Of a stretch of 64,000 bases of DNA, positions 45,683 to 56,072 are shown one piece after another (the stretch's first letter is position 1; each line of letters starts with the position of its first letter). This DNA comes from Collimonas pratensis. Lineage in GTDB: Bacteria > Pseudomonadota > Gammaproteobacteria > Burkholderiales > Burkholderiaceae_D. The translations under genes and the position numbers were made by a program. The notes beneath the pieces were generated by a model. The model did not search any database. It had not been told where the DNA came from and saw only the letters and a program-made list of their open reading frames with translations. The stretch covers positions 4,464,001-4,528,000 of the forward strand of contig NZ_CP013234.1 of assembly GCF_001584185.1 (NCBI RefSeq), in the 5' to 3' direction.

Positions 45683-47587
45683 TCAAACGCGCAAGGCATC
45701 CTTGATCTGCTGCAGCGAGGCCGGATCCTCTATCGTGGTCAGGTCGCCGGGATCGCGCCCTTCGCAGAGCGCCTGTATGGAACGGCGCAGCAGCTTGCCG
45801 GAGCGGGTTTTCGGCAACAGGCCGACCACATACACCCGTGCCGGCCGGCCGACGCTGCCTAGGCGCTGGTCGACCACGCGCATGATCTCCGTCTCCAGCC
45901 TGGCCCGCCCTTCGGCGCTGCTTTCCGCTGCCTTGGGAATCACGAAAGCCACCGCCACCTGCCCCTTCAACTTGTCCTCGACGCCTACCACCGCCACCTC
46001 GGACACATTCGGATGGTTGGCAATGCTTTCCTCGATTTCGCGCGTGCCGAGCCGGTGGCCGGCGACATTGATGACATCGTCGGTGCGGCCGAGAATGAAG
46101 TAATAGCCGTCCTCGTCGCGGATGCCCCAGTCGAAGGTCGAGTAGGCCGGCAGCCCGCTGTCCGGCATCCGTGTCGCCCAGTAGGTGGCGACGCAGCGCT
46201 GGTCGTCGCCGTAGATGGTTTGCAGGCAGCCGGGCGGCAGCGGCCATTCGATCACCACCACGCCCTTCTCGTTGGCGCCGCACAGCGCGCCGGTGGCTTC
46301 GTTCAACAGCCGCACCTTGTAACCGTACATCGGCAGGCCGGGGCTGCCCAGCTTGCTCGGCTTGTTTTCGATATTCTTGGCGACGGTCATGATCGGCCAG
46401 CCGGATTCGGTCTGCCAGTAATTGTCAATCACCGGCACGCCTAGCGCCGCTGAAATCCAGCTGGAGGTGTTTTCATCCAGCGGCTCGCCGGCCAGGTAGA
46501 GCGCCTGCAAGGATGACAAATCGTATTTTTGCATCAGCTCGGGCGGCTGCTTTTTCAGGACCCGGATCGCGGTCGGTGCCGAGAACATGCGCGTGACCTT
46601 GTACTTCTCGACGATACTCCACCAGATGCCGGCGTCGGGCCGCGATGTTGCCAAAACGGGTAGTCCCTCATACAAGATCGTCGCCATGCCCGCAATCAAG
46701 GGGCCGTAGACAATATACGAGTGGCCGACCACCCAGCCAATGTCGGAGGTGCAGAAAAACGTGCCGCCGCCCTTGCTGCAAAAGATGGTGTCCATCGATG
46801 TCGCCAGCGCCACCGCGTAGCCGCCGACGTCGCGCTGCACGCCCTTGGGCTTGCCGGTGGTGCCGGAGGTGTACAGGATATAAGAGGTTTCGTTGGATTC
46901 CAGCCAGGTCACCGGCACCTTGGCGTCCATGTGCCGCTGGCGCTGCTCGGCATAATCGAGATCGCGGCCGGCGACCGTTGCCATCGCAGCCAGGCCGCGG
47001 TTGACCAGCAAAACCTGGGCTGGCTTGTGCTGCGCCAGCTTGATCGCCTCGTCCAGCAAACCTTTGTAAGGCAAGATCTTGCCGGCGCGCGAACCGGCAT
47101 CAGCAGAGACGATCAGTTTCGGCGTAGCGTCGTCGATGCGGCTCGCCAGGCTGTGCGCGGCAAAGCCGCCGAACACTACCGAATGGATGGCGCCGATGCG
47201 GGCGCAGGCTAGCATGGCGAAGGTGGCCTCGGCAATCATCGGCATGTAGATCAGCACACGGTCGCCACGGCCGACGCCTAGTGATTGCATGATGGCGGCC
47301 ATACGCTGGACTTCCGCGTGCAGTTCACGGTAGGAATATGTCTTCTCGCTATTGGTCTCGGTGGAAATCGCGATCAAGGCCGGCTGCTCGCCGCGCGTCG
47401 CCACCCAACGGTCGACCGCGTTGTGGCAGAGGTTGGTGGCGCCGTCGACAAACCACCGGGTAAATGGCGGCCGGCTGTCGTCCAGTACTTGCGAGAAGGG
47501 ATGGTGCCAGTCGATGCGGCGCGCCTGTTCGGTCCAGAACGCAGACGGATCATCGATCGAGCGCTGATAAAAGGTGGCGAAACTCAT
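45683..47587 (-). CDS. prpE: Propionyl-CoA synthetase
   Basis: A 634-residue acyl-adenylating ligase close to PrpE and Acs. The ATP loop YTSGTTGKPKGVQRD, the NYWQTESGWPI core and the GRTDDVINVAGHRLG hinge are present. The catalytic and regulatory lysine is in LPKTRSGKLLRRS near the end. The start MSFATFYQRSIDDPSAFW is typical of PrpE, with AGGAGA upstream. It activates propionate for the methylcitrate cycle. It follows prpD by 121 bases on the same strand; prpB and prpC are not in the window. Confidence 0.92.
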   Translation of the reverse strand: MSFATFYQRSIDDPSAFWTEQARRIDWHHPFSQVLDDSRPPFTRWFVDGATNLCHNAVDRWVATRGEQPALIAISTETNSEKTYSYRELHAEVQRMAAIMQSLGVGRGDRVLIYMPMIAEATFAMLACARIGAIHSVVFGGFAAHSLASRIDDATPKLIVSADAGSRAGKILPYKGLLDEAIKLAQHKPAQVLLVNRGLAAMATVAGRDLDYAEQRQRHMDAKVPVTWLESNETSYILYTSGTTGKPKGVQRDVGGYAVALATSMDTIFCSKGGGTFFCTSDIGWVVGHSYIVYGPLIAGMATILYEGLPVLATSRPDAGIWWSIVEKYKVTRMFSAPTAIRVLKKQPPELMQKYDLSSLQALYLAGEPLDENTSSWISAALGVPVIDNYWQTESGWPIMTVAKNIENKPSKLGSPGLPMYGYKVRLLNEATGALCGANEKGVVVIEWPLPPGCLQTIYGDDQRCVATYWATRMPDSGLPAYSTFDWGIRDEDGYYFILGRTDDVINVAGHRLGTREIEESIANHPNVSEVAVVGVEDKLKGQVAVAFVIPKAAESSAEGRARLETEIMRVVDQRLGSVGRPARVYVVGLLPKTRSGKLLRRSIQALCEGRDPGDLTTIEDPASLQQIKDALRV

Positions 47588-47708
47588 GCTGTCTCCTGGT
47601 TTCTTGAAAAGAATCGCTGGGCGGGAAAATGTTCCTTGCCCACGCTACGCCTCTGCGGGCGTCTCACTGCATATGCTATTGTGCGCCGCCGAAGCGGAAC
47701 ACGGTTTT

Positions 47709-49160
47709 TTAGATCACATACAAGTCAACATACTCATGGACCGCCATCTCTTCCAGCCGCTTCTGGTCCAGCGAAACTTCCAGGATCGCCCGTTGCTGCT
47801 TGGCCGACAGCTGGCGCGCCAGGTTGATCCTGAACTTGGCTTCCAGCAGCGGAATGCCGTCCTTGCGACGGCGCGCATGGCCGATCGGATATTCGACCAC
47901 GACTTCCTTGAATTTCTTGCCATCCTTGAATTCAATCGTGATGGCGTTGGCGATCGAGCGCTTGCCCGGATCATGGTAATCCTTGGTGAAACCCGGGTCT
48001 TCAACACAGACGATCTTGGCGCGCAGGATATCGATGCGCTTGTCGGCGGCAATCCCGTCTTCATAGTCGGCGGCAGTCAGGCGGCCGAAAATCAGCGGCA
48101 CCGCTACCATGTACTGGATGCAGTGGTCGCGGTCGGCCGGATTGCTGAGCGGCCCCTGCTTGTCGATGATACGGATGCAGGCTTGGTGGGTGCGGATGGT
48201 GATCTTCTTGATGTCGCCCACCGGCTTGCCAGCCTTGACCAGCGCCGCGTGCAGGGTCATGGCCGCTTCCACCGCGGTTTGCGCATGAAACTCGGCCGGG
48301 AAGGAAATCTTGAACAGCACGTTTTCCATCACATACGATGCGTACTTGCGCTGGAACTTGAACGGCTGGCCTTTGAACGAGACATCGTAGAAACCCCAGA
48401 TCTTGGCGGTCAGCGCCGATGGATAGCCCATCTCGCCGCTCTTGGCGATCAGCGCCAGGCGCACCGCGCGCGAGGTCGCATCGCCGGCGGCCCAGGATTT
48501 GCGCGAACCGGTATTCGGCGCGTGACGATAAGTACGCAGCGACTGGCCGTCGACCCATGCCAGCGATACCGCATTGAGGATTTCTTCGCGCGTCAGGCCC
48601 ATCATCTCTGCGACTACCGCAGTCGAGGCGACCTTGACCAGCACCACATGGTCGAGGCCAACCTTGTTGAAGGAATTTTCCAGCGCGATACAACCCTGGA
48701 TTTCGTGCGCCTTGATCATCGCGCTCAGCACGTCTTTCATCTTGAGCGGCTTCTTGCCGGCGGCGATGGCAGTGCGCGACAGCCAGTCGGCCGTCGCCAG
48801 GATGCCGCCCAGATTGTCCGACGGATGGCCCCATTCGGCTGCCAGCCAGGTGTCGTTAAAATCCAGCCAGCGGATCATGGCGCCGATATTGAAGGCAGCC
48901 TGGACCGGATCGAGCTGGAACCGGGTGCCGGGCACTTTGGCGCCGTTGGGCACCACGGTGCCCGCAATCAGCGGCCCCAACAGCTTTTTGCAAGCCGGGT
49001 ATTCCAAGGCTTCCAGGCCGCAACCGAGGGTGTCGATCAGGCAGTTGCGCGCGGTGTCGTACGCCACTTTGGAAGTGATCTTGTATTTGCTGACGTAATC
49101 GACGATATCGATCAGCACCTTGTCATATTTCGGGCGGGCGTTGGAAATGTGAGCCGACAT
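47709..49160 (-). CDS. prpD: 2-methylcitrate dehydratase
   Basis: A 483-residue protein of the MmgE/PrpD family and of normal PrpD length. YDTARNCLIDTLGCGLEALE, IRWLDFNDTWLAAEWGHPSDNLG and HEIQGCIALENSFNKVGLDHV are characteristic PrpD blocks. It dehydrates 2-methylcitrate to 2-methyl-cis-aconitate without an iron-sulfur cluster. Placed upstream of prpE, it suggests propionate use, but methylcitrate synthase (PrpC) and lyase (PrpB) must be encoded elsewhere. Confidence 0.92.
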   Translation of the reverse strand: MSAHISNARPKYDKVLIDIVDYVSKYKITSKVAYDTARNCLIDTLGCGLEALEYPACKKLLGPLIAGTVVPNGAKVPGTRFQLDPVQAAFNIGAMIRWLDFNDTWLAAEWGHPSDNLGGILATADWLSRTAIAAGKKPLKMKDVLSAMIKAHEIQGCIALENSFNKVGLDHVVLVKVASTAVVAEMMGLTREEILNAVSLAWVDGQSLRTYRHAPNTGSRKSWAAGDATSRAVRLALIAKSGEMGYPSALTAKIWGFYDVSFKGQPFKFQRKYASYVMENVLFKISFPAEFHAQTAVEAAMTLHAALVKAGKPVGDIKKITIRTHQACIRIIDKQGPLSNPADRDHCIQYMVAVPLIFGRLTAADYEDGIAADKRIDILRAKIVCVEDPGFTKDYHDPGKRSIANAITIEFKDGKKFKEVVVEYPIGHARRRKDGIPLLEAKFRINLARQLSAKQQRAILEVSLDQKRLEEMAVHEYVDLYVI

Positions 49161-49253
49161 GATTTTCCTTTAGGCCGAAAGCAAAACCTGAAACCGGGAA
49201 CCGCACTGCTTCTATCTATACTCTCAATCCGAACGCCCTGCCGCTTCAGGCAA

Positions 49254-49658
49254 TCAACGCAGCTTGCATTCGTTCGCCAGCTGCTGGCCGAGCTTGGAAT
49301 TGAGCAGCATCGACTTGGCCGGGATCTGTATCCAGACCAGGCCGCTGGCCTTGTCTTCCAGGCGCACGGCGCCGGTGGTGGTGCTGACGGTAGTCATCGG
49401 ATAGCTGCGGCCCTTCCAGGTCAGCTTGACGCTGCCGTCGCCGGCAGCGCTGGCGAGATCGACCCGGTTGCCCAGCTCGCAAAAGAAATTGCCGGTCAGC
49501 AGAGCGGCTGACGGCGTCGGTTCCAGCTTGAGCAGGTTCGGCAAGGTCGGTTCCGGCTTGGTGTCGGCCAGCGGCACGCTGGAGCCGCAGGCCGCCAGCA
49601 AGGCGGTGAGCGTCAAGGCGGAGGCGATACGGCAATTCAGGTAGTTACGAGCGATCAT
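49254..49658 (-). CDS. MliC-like lysozyme-inhibitor lipoprotein
   Basis: A 134-residue lipoprotein from ATG 49658: MIARNYLNCRIASALTLTAL followed by LAAC gives a lipobox at about residues 21-24. The C-terminal 75 residues (FFCELGNRVDLASA, VKLTWKGRSY, YPMTTVSTTTGAVRLEDK, LVWIQIPAKSMLL, ANECK) fit the C-type lysozyme inhibitor (MliC/PliC) pattern, with two cysteines placed to form its disulfide. It may shield peptidoglycan from host or predator lysozyme. The frame start at 49934 adds 92 residues with no sense. The family call is by pattern only. Confidence 0.7.
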   Translation of the reverse strand: MIARNYLNCRIASALTLTALLAACGSSVPLADTKPEPTLPNLLKLEPTPSAALLTGNFFCELGNRVDLASAAGDGSVKLTWKGRSYPMTTVSTTTGAVRLEDKASGLVWIQIPAKSMLLNSKLGQQLANECKLR

Positions 49659-50169
49659 GTGGTCCCTGCCCTCAGGCAATAAGTAAGCATAGGCAGCATC
49701 GCGGAAACAGCGATACAGCCACCTGTTGGCTCGCGCAAATGCCGGGATTATCATTTTAATCACAAGCAGCATTCGCGTTTGCCAATCGGGACAAATTTTA
49801 AAGCTTCTTGAGCCGCATAACCGCGGACGGACGAATAATCTTGTTATCGATGGATTGCTCGATGATAGAACCACCAGCCGGAAGCACATGCAATCATGCC
49901 GCCCGGTGCGATATATGGCAATCGGCTGCGCCACCTTGCGGCGCAGCCTGAAGTAGAAGCCGATATCTCATTTCACCGTTTGCAGCTTGCGATCGATAGT
50001 GATCTATATCATATTTGATAGAAATGAGAGTTGCCATGGCCCATCCAGCGAGCTATATGAAACCCTTTTCGGTCTTTGCGAAAAAACAGCACAAACCTTT
50101 CCAGGCTGTGATTGAAGATGAGGCGGGCCAGATTTGATATCGACGACGCCACGACCGGCGATTTAATGG
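49659..50169. other. Intergenic stretch with hairpin and a doubtful 33-codon frame
   Basis: No convincing gene is seen in 49659-50035. A nine-base stem GGCTGCGCC/GGCGCAGCC lies near 49924-49948 without a T-run. From ATG 50036 to TGA 50137 a 33-codon frame (MAHPASYMKPFSVFAKKQHK...) has a GAGAG upstream and ends 32 bases before the HTH gene. It is too short to judge and is noted only as a possible partner of that gene. Confidence 0.45.
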
Positions 50170-50496
50170 ATGCGACAAATGACCCAGACAGCTGAAACAC
50201 TTTTCAAAAGCCTGCAGCAGATGCCCTCGCAAGAACGGGAGAAATTCTTCTCGCTGATTGCCAGGCGCGCCTTCTCCAATGGCGACAATCTCAGCCATGC
50301 AGAACTGTTCGGCCATTTGCAGGATAGTGAATTCACAGCGGATGAGGCGGCAGAATATCTGGGCGTTTCGATCGCGACCTTTCGCCGCTATTGCAAACAG
50401 GGGAAAGTCGCCGTCTCGTCCATCGTCGGCACGTCGTATCTCTATCCACTTGCCACGCTGAGAGAGCTGAAACGCGCGCTGCATATAGTGAAGTAA
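50170..50496 (+). CDS. Small HTH (excisionase-like) DNA-binding protein
   Basis: A 108-residue protein. The N-terminal half (AETLFKSLQQMPSQEREKFF) is helical. The C-terminal half, FTADEAAEYLGVSIATFRRYCKQGKV, is an HTH_17/MerR-like helix-turn-helix followed by a short wing (VGTSYLYPLATLRELKRAL). Such proteins act as excisionases, antitoxins or small regulators. No integrase or obvious toxin gene lies beside it. The start is ATG 50170 or ATG 50179. It is convergent with ntrC. Confidence 0.7.
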   Translation: MRQMTQTAETLFKSLQQMPSQEREKFFSLIARRAFSNGDNLSHAELFGHLQDSEFTADEAAEYLGVSIATFRRYCKQGKVAVSSIVGTSYLYPLATLRELKRALHIVK

Positions 50497-50526
50497 AAAT
50501 CACTACACGCTAGCGCGTCCGTATTC

Positions 50527-52059
<1,533 letters not shown>

Positions 52060-52139
52060 GATCTTTTCTCTTTATGCCACGCTAAACACTTACCGGTATA
52101 AGCCGTTCGTTCTCGCCAATCTTGCGATAAAAACAGGCT

Positions 52140-53222
52140 TCAAGGCAGTGGTATAAGAATTCTGAAATCCGTGCACCCCGGCCGACTTTCGCATTCGATG
52201 ACACCCATGTGCTGCTGCACAAAGGTCTGCGCCAGCGTCAAACCCAAGCCGCTGCCGCCATCGCGGCCCGATACCAGCGGATAGAAAATGCGTTCCTGGA
52301 TCTCGGCCGGGATGCCGGGTCCATTGTCAGTGATATGCAAGTCTAGTGCCAGCCGGTAACGCACCTTGGCCAGCGTCACTTGGCGCACCACCCGGCTCTG
52401 GAAAACCAGCTCGGCATCGCCAGCCTTGATGCGCTCGCTCAAGGCTTGCGCAGCGTTGTGGGCGATATTCAGGATGGCTTGTATCAGCTGCTCCTTGTCG
52501 CCGCGGAATTCCGGGATCGACAGGTCGTAATCGCGCTTGATGGTGAGGCCGCTGGGAAACTCGGCGACGATCAGGCTGCGCACCCGTTCGCACACTTCAT
52601 GGATGTCGACGTCGCCGACGATCTGCGCCAGCCGGTGCGGCGCCAGCAAGCGATCAACCAGGGTCTGCAGGCGGTCCGCCTCCTTGATGATGACTTGCGT
52701 GTATTCGCGCAGCTCCTTGACGTGGCGCTCCGGCAACTCCAGTTCCAGTAACTGCGCCGCGCCGCGGATGCCGCCCAGCGGATTCTTGATTTCATGCGCC
52801 AGGTTGCGCACCAGTTCCTTGTTGACCTGGCTCTGGTCGATCAGGCGCTCCTCGCGCTCCAGCTTGAGCTGCTGCACGTTCTCGCGCAGCTCGATCAGCA
52901 CGGGCATCTCGGGATTGTCGAGCGCAGTGACGATGGTGTCGACCCACAAGGGCTCGCGCCCCACCCGCTCCAGAATCAGGTCCTGGCGCGAATCATCGAA
53001 CTGGTGCTCGAGCGCCTGCTGGAAAATCACCAGCAGCTGTTCCGGGTTGAGGAACAGGTCCGACAGCGTTTGCTGCTTCAGCAAACGGCAAGAGCTTTCC
53101 AGCATGTTTTCTGCGGCGGCGTTGGCAAACACCAGGCGCGCATGCGGATCCAGCACCAGCACGGCCGATGCCAGCAGATCGAGGCTGGCCAGCACGTTCC
53201 GTTCGGCAGTTTTTATTGGCAT
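52140..53222 (-). CDS. ntrB: Nitrogen regulation sensor kinase NtrB
   Basis: A 360-residue cytoplasmic sensor kinase. A PAS domain (about residues 10-115) is followed by the dimerisation domain with phosphorylated His143 in VRNLAHEIKNPLGG. The ATP-binding domain shows NIAHNAAQAL (N box), DNGPGIPAE (G1) and GGSGLGLTLAQTFV (G2). NtrB phosphorylates NtrC when glutamine is low and is switched to phosphatase by PII. It is transcribed ahead of ntrC from the promoter described at 53335-53410. Confidence 0.95.
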   Translation of the reverse strand: MPIKTAERNVLASLDLLASAVLVLDPHARLVFANAAAENMLESSCRLLKQQTLSDLFLNPEQLLVIFQQALEHQFDDSRQDLILERVGREPLWVDTIVTALDNPEMPVLIELRENVQQLKLEREERLIDQSQVNKELVRNLAHEIKNPLGGIRGAAQLLELELPERHVKELREYTQVIIKEADRLQTLVDRLLAPHRLAQIVGDVDIHEVCERVRSLIVAEFPSGLTIKRDYDLSIPEFRGDKEQLIQAILNIAHNAAQALSERIKAGDAELVFQSRVVRQVTLAKVRYRLALDLHITDNGPGIPAEIQERIFYPLVSGRDGGSGLGLTLAQTFVQQHMGVIECESRPGCTDFRILIPLP

Positions 53223-53334
53223 CCGGGCATCCTCATGAAAAGACCTGATGGCGGCTGGCGCCGCCTGCAGCAGACAAAGCCGCCCGCAGGCGACAAGGCA
53301 GCGCTGTCACGGGAAGTATCTGGGTGATTGAAAT

Positions 53335-53410
53335 GGTGCATTTTCCGAGCATAACAAGCTTTGTAAGCGATGTCGGTGGCTAATATGCCGGATTGCCACA
53401 ATATGGTGCA
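53335..53410 (-). promoter_or_regulatory. ntrBC promoter with NtrC-like sites
   Basis: On the minus strand CCGACA (plus 53371-53376) and TATGCT (plus 53348-53353) are 17 bases apart, a plausible sigma-70 promoter about 126 bases before ntrB. An NtrC-like dyad TGCCACAATATGGTGCA lies upstream (plus 53394-53410), and a perfect half-site GGTGCA (53335-53340) lies at the expected transcription start. This layout suggests that NtrC represses its own operon. Confidence 0.5.
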
Positions 53411-53442
53411 TCCGGCGCTTCCTTATCTTAAACCGGATAGGC

Positions 53443-53470
53443 AAAAATAAAGGCCGCGATGGCGGCCTTA
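53443..53470 (-). terminator. Intrinsic terminator of the DUF4124 gene
   Basis: On the minus strand AAGGCCGCC-ATC-GCGGCCTT is followed by TATTTTTGC, 34 bases after the DUF4124 stop codon. Confidence 0.82.
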
Positions 53471-53503
53471 TGCATTAAGCAAGGTTGATACCATGCGCTG
53501 GTG

Positions 53504-54022
53504 CTACTTAAGATTCGACAGCTCCCGGTTGAGCGCATCGATGTTTTTCTCGCTGCGGGAGATGTCTTCCTTCATTGACGCCACGCGGTCCTGATACTTA
53601 GCGTAGTTCTTTTCGTTGCCCTGGCGCTCCGGCGTGCCGTCGTTGTAGGCACTCTTGAGATCCGCCAGGCGCTGTTGCTCATTCCTCAACTCGTCCTGCA
53701 GGATCTGGCGGCGATCGTTGTCACGCGCCTTTTGCGTGCCGTTGTCCACTTTCGGGAAATCGGTCGGCGTCGATGCCGCCGGCTTGCCGGCAGCCGCTTC
53801 GCGCGGCGCCTTGTTGCCGCTGCCGCCGGACGAGGTCACCGTCAGCGGCGGCAGGCTGACGCGCTTGCAGCCCTTGGTGTCGCCGGTATTCTTGTATTCC
53901 TTGACGCCGTTCTGGTCCACGCACAGAAACACTTCGCTTTCGGCATGCGCGACGCTGCCAAGCATGCTGACGGCGGCCAGCAGCAGAAATCCTGGGGAAA
54001 AACGCAACATGAGACGCTTCAT
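53504..54022 (-). CDS. DUF4124 periplasmic protein with coiled-coil tail
   Basis: A 172-residue protein from ATG 54022. MKRLMLRFSPGFLLLAAVSM ending AHA is a signal peptide. The DUF4124 segment follows (EVFLCVDQNGVKEYKNTGDTKGCKRV), with the typical pair of cysteines. A Gly/Ala/Pro-rich linker then leads to a charged coiled coil (QDELRNEQQRLADLK, ending SEKNIDALNRELSNLK). DUF4124 proteins are common periplasmic proteins of unknown function. It lies between ntrB and glnA with its own terminator, which suggests independent transcription. Confidence 0.85.
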   Translation of the reverse strand: MKRLMLRFSPGFLLLAAVSMLGSVAHAESEVFLCVDQNGVKEYKNTGDTKGCKRVSLPPLTVTSSGGSGNKAPREAAAGKPAASTPTDFPKVDNGTQKARDNDRRQILQDELRNEQQRLADLKSAYNDGTPERQGNEKNYAKYQDRVASMKEDISRSEKNIDALNRELSNLK

Positions 54023-54139
54023 AGATATTCTTCGCAATTCAATGGAGACGCTAGTTTATGTCAAGAAACATCCAATGACAAACCATCCTACATATTATTA
54101 CTTATAGGAGATGGATAGATAAAACCGGCGCACGAAAAA

Positions 54140-54174
54140 CAAAAGGACAGGAAAAAATTCCCTGTCCTTTTTAT
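54140..54174 (-). terminator. Intrinsic terminator of glnA
   Basis: AAAAGGACAGG and CCTGTCCTTTTT form an eleven-base stem with A/T runs on both sides, 55 bases after the glnA stop. It can work in both directions. Confidence 0.9.
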
Positions 54175-54229
54175 CTTGCCGCCCAGCCTTGCAACGCGCA
54201 AGGCCGGCCATCAACATTTCCGAATCGGC

Positions 54230-55645
54230 TTAGACCGAATAGTACATGTCGAATTCGATCGGGTGTGTCGTCATGCGGTAGCGTTGAACTTCTTGCATCT
54301 TCAGGTCCAGGTAAGCATCGATCATGCTGTCGCTGAATACGCCGCCGCGGGTCAGGAACTCGCGATCCTTGTCCAGCGCTTCCAATGCTTCTTCCAGCGA
54401 AGCGCAAACGGTAGGGATCAGCTTGTCTTCTTCCGGCGGCAGATGGTACAGGTCCTTCGACGCTGCTTCGCCCGGATGGATCTTGTTCTGCACGCCGTCC
54501 AGACCTGCCATCAGCAATGCCGAGAAGCACAGGTACGGGTTAGCCAGCGGATCCGGGAAACGGGTTTCGATGCGGCGGCCCTTTGGATTCGCCACGTGCG
54601 GAATACGGATCGAAGCGGAACGGTTGCGTGCCGAGTAAGCCAGCTTGACCGGTGCTTCGTAGCCTGGCACCAGACGCTTGTACGAGTTGGTGCCTGGGTT
54701 GGTGATCGCGTTCAGCGCCTTGGCGTGCTTGATGATGCCGCCGATGTAGAACAGCGCGAATTCCGACAGGCCGGCATAGCCGTCGCCTGCGAACAGGTTC
54801 TTGCCGTCTTTCCAGACCGATTGGTGCACATGCATGCCAGAACCGTTGTCGCCAACGATAGGCTTAGGCATGAAAGTCGCTGTCTTGCCGTAGGTGTGAG
54901 CAACGTTCCAGACCACGTACTTCAGGTTCTGGGTCCAGTCGGCGCGCTCGACCAGGGTCGAGAACTTGGTGCCGATTTCGTTCTGGCCGGCGCCGGCCAC
55001 TTCGTGGTGATGCACTTCAACCGGGATGCCCAGCGACTCCAGGATCAGGCACATTTCCGAACGCATGTCCTGGAAGCTGTCGACTGGCGGCACTGGGAAG
55101 TAGCCGCCCTTGACGGTTGGACGATGGCCGGTGTTGCCGCCTTCGAGCTTGGCGCCGGTACTCCACGATGCTTCTTCCGAACCGATCTTGACGAAACAGC
55201 CCGACATGTCGGCGCCCCAGCGGACGTCGTCGAAAATGAAGAATTCCGGTTCCGGACCGAAGTAGGCGGTGTCGCCCAGGCCGGACGATTTCAGGTAGGC
55301 TTCTGCGCGCTTGGCGATCGAACGCGGGTCGCGGTCGTAACCTTTGCCGTCGGATGGCTCAATGACGTCACATTGCATGAACAATGTGGTTTCTTCCATG
55401 AACGGATCGATGTTCGCGGTATTCGGATCCGGCATCAGCAACATGTCGGAAGCTTCAATACCCTTCCAGCCAGCAATAGAAGAACCGTCGAATGCATGAC
55501 CCGATTCGAATTTATCGATATCGAAATGAGAGACCGGGACAGTTACGTGCTGTTCCTTGCCTTTAGTGTCAGCGAAGCGAAAATCAACGAATTTGACTTC
55601 GTTGTCTTTTGCCATTTTCAAGACTTCTGCGGCCGTCATTGCCAT
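54230..55645 (-). CDS. glnA: Glutamine synthetase, type I
   Basis: A 471-residue type I-beta glutamine synthetase, the ATP-dependent step joining ammonium to glutamate. Seen are [17 protein letters not shown], the metal/ATP block [16 protein letters not shown], and [18 protein letters not shown] for substrate binding. The adenylylation tyrosine is in [12 protein letters not shown] near residue 400, so activity is controlled by GlnE. AGGAG precedes ATG 55645. Upstream lie a sigma-54 promoter and NtrC-like sites, which couple its expression to NtrBC. Confidence 0.97.
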   Translation of the reverse strand: MAMTAAEVLKMAKDNEVKFVDFRFADTKGKEQHVTVPVSHFDIDKFESGHAFDGSSIAGWKGIEASDMLLMPDPNTANIDPFMEETTLFMQCDVIEPSDGKGYDRDPRSIAKRAEAYLKSSGLGDTAYFGPEPEFFIFDDVRWGADMSGCFVKIGSEEASWSTGAKLEGGNTGHRPTVKGGYFPVPPVDSFQDMRSEMCLILESLGIPVEVHHHEVAGAGQNEIGTKFSTLVERADWTQNLKYVVWNVAHTYGKTATFMPKPIVGDNGSGMHVHQSVWKDGKNLFAGDGYAGLSEFALFYIGGIIKHAKALNAITNPGTNSYKRLVPGYEAPVKLAYSARNRSASIRIPHVANPKGRRIETRFPDPLANPYLCFSALLMAGLDGVQNKIHPGEAASKDLYHLPPEEDKLIPTVCASLEEALEALDKDREFLTRGGVFSDSMIDAYLDLKMQEVQRYRMTTHPIEFDMYYSV

Positions 55646-55806
55646 GTGAATCTCCTAAGGAATATGAAAATATTGCGAATTGAATTGTGCGCACCGGTCC
55701 AGGATCTGTTGCGCGCAAACTCAGCGTCGCAGTAACATCATGAACAGGTAGTGAGAAACTATGACCGGACAGCAACTCAGTACGACCAGAACTCAGGCAG
55801 GATGAT

Positions 55807-55822
55807 AGCAGAATCCATGCCA
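55807..55822 (-). promoter_or_regulatory. Sigma-54 promoter of glnA
   Basis: The minus strand reads TGGCATGGATTCTGCT, which matches the sigma-54 pattern TGGCAC-N5-TTGCA with the required ten bases between GG (-24) and GC (-12). Transcription would start near 55796, giving a leader of about 150 bases. Confidence 0.7.
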
Positions 55823-55930
55823 CCATCCTTTTACGAAACGGCCCATAGTCGGTATTGTAATTTGCTAGTTCGGAAGGCTGAATTCAGCGATTTTGAGCTC
55901 GCCGGCCCATATCATTACCATAAAAGCAAA

Positions 55931-56015
55931 TCACCATATCGGTGCGATCGCTCGCAATGGCACTATTTCCGTGCGCACCATGCGATAAATTGATGTTTTG
56001 CGCTATTTTGGTGCA
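55931..56015 (-). promoter_or_regulatory. Three NtrC-binding sites upstream of glnA
   Basis: The NtrC pattern GCAC-N7-GTGC appears as TCACCATATCGGTGC (55931-55945), GCACTATTTCCGTGC (55960-55974) and TGCGCTATTTTGGTGCA (55999-56015). The third matches the E. coli glnA site, as I recall it, at 15 of 17 bases. They lie about 110-200 bases upstream of the sigma-54 promoter, the normal enhancer distance. Centres are about 29 and 40 bases apart. The divergent rhodanese gene starts only 58 bases away. Confidence 0.72.
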
Positions 56016-56072
56016 ACAAGACGAGATTTGAGTTTTCGATTCGATAAACCGGTAATTTCCAGGAGAAACACC

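Noticed and set aside
47574..49511. 645-codon plus-strand frame opposite prpD
   Set aside because: Shadow of prpD, whose PrpD motifs are certain.
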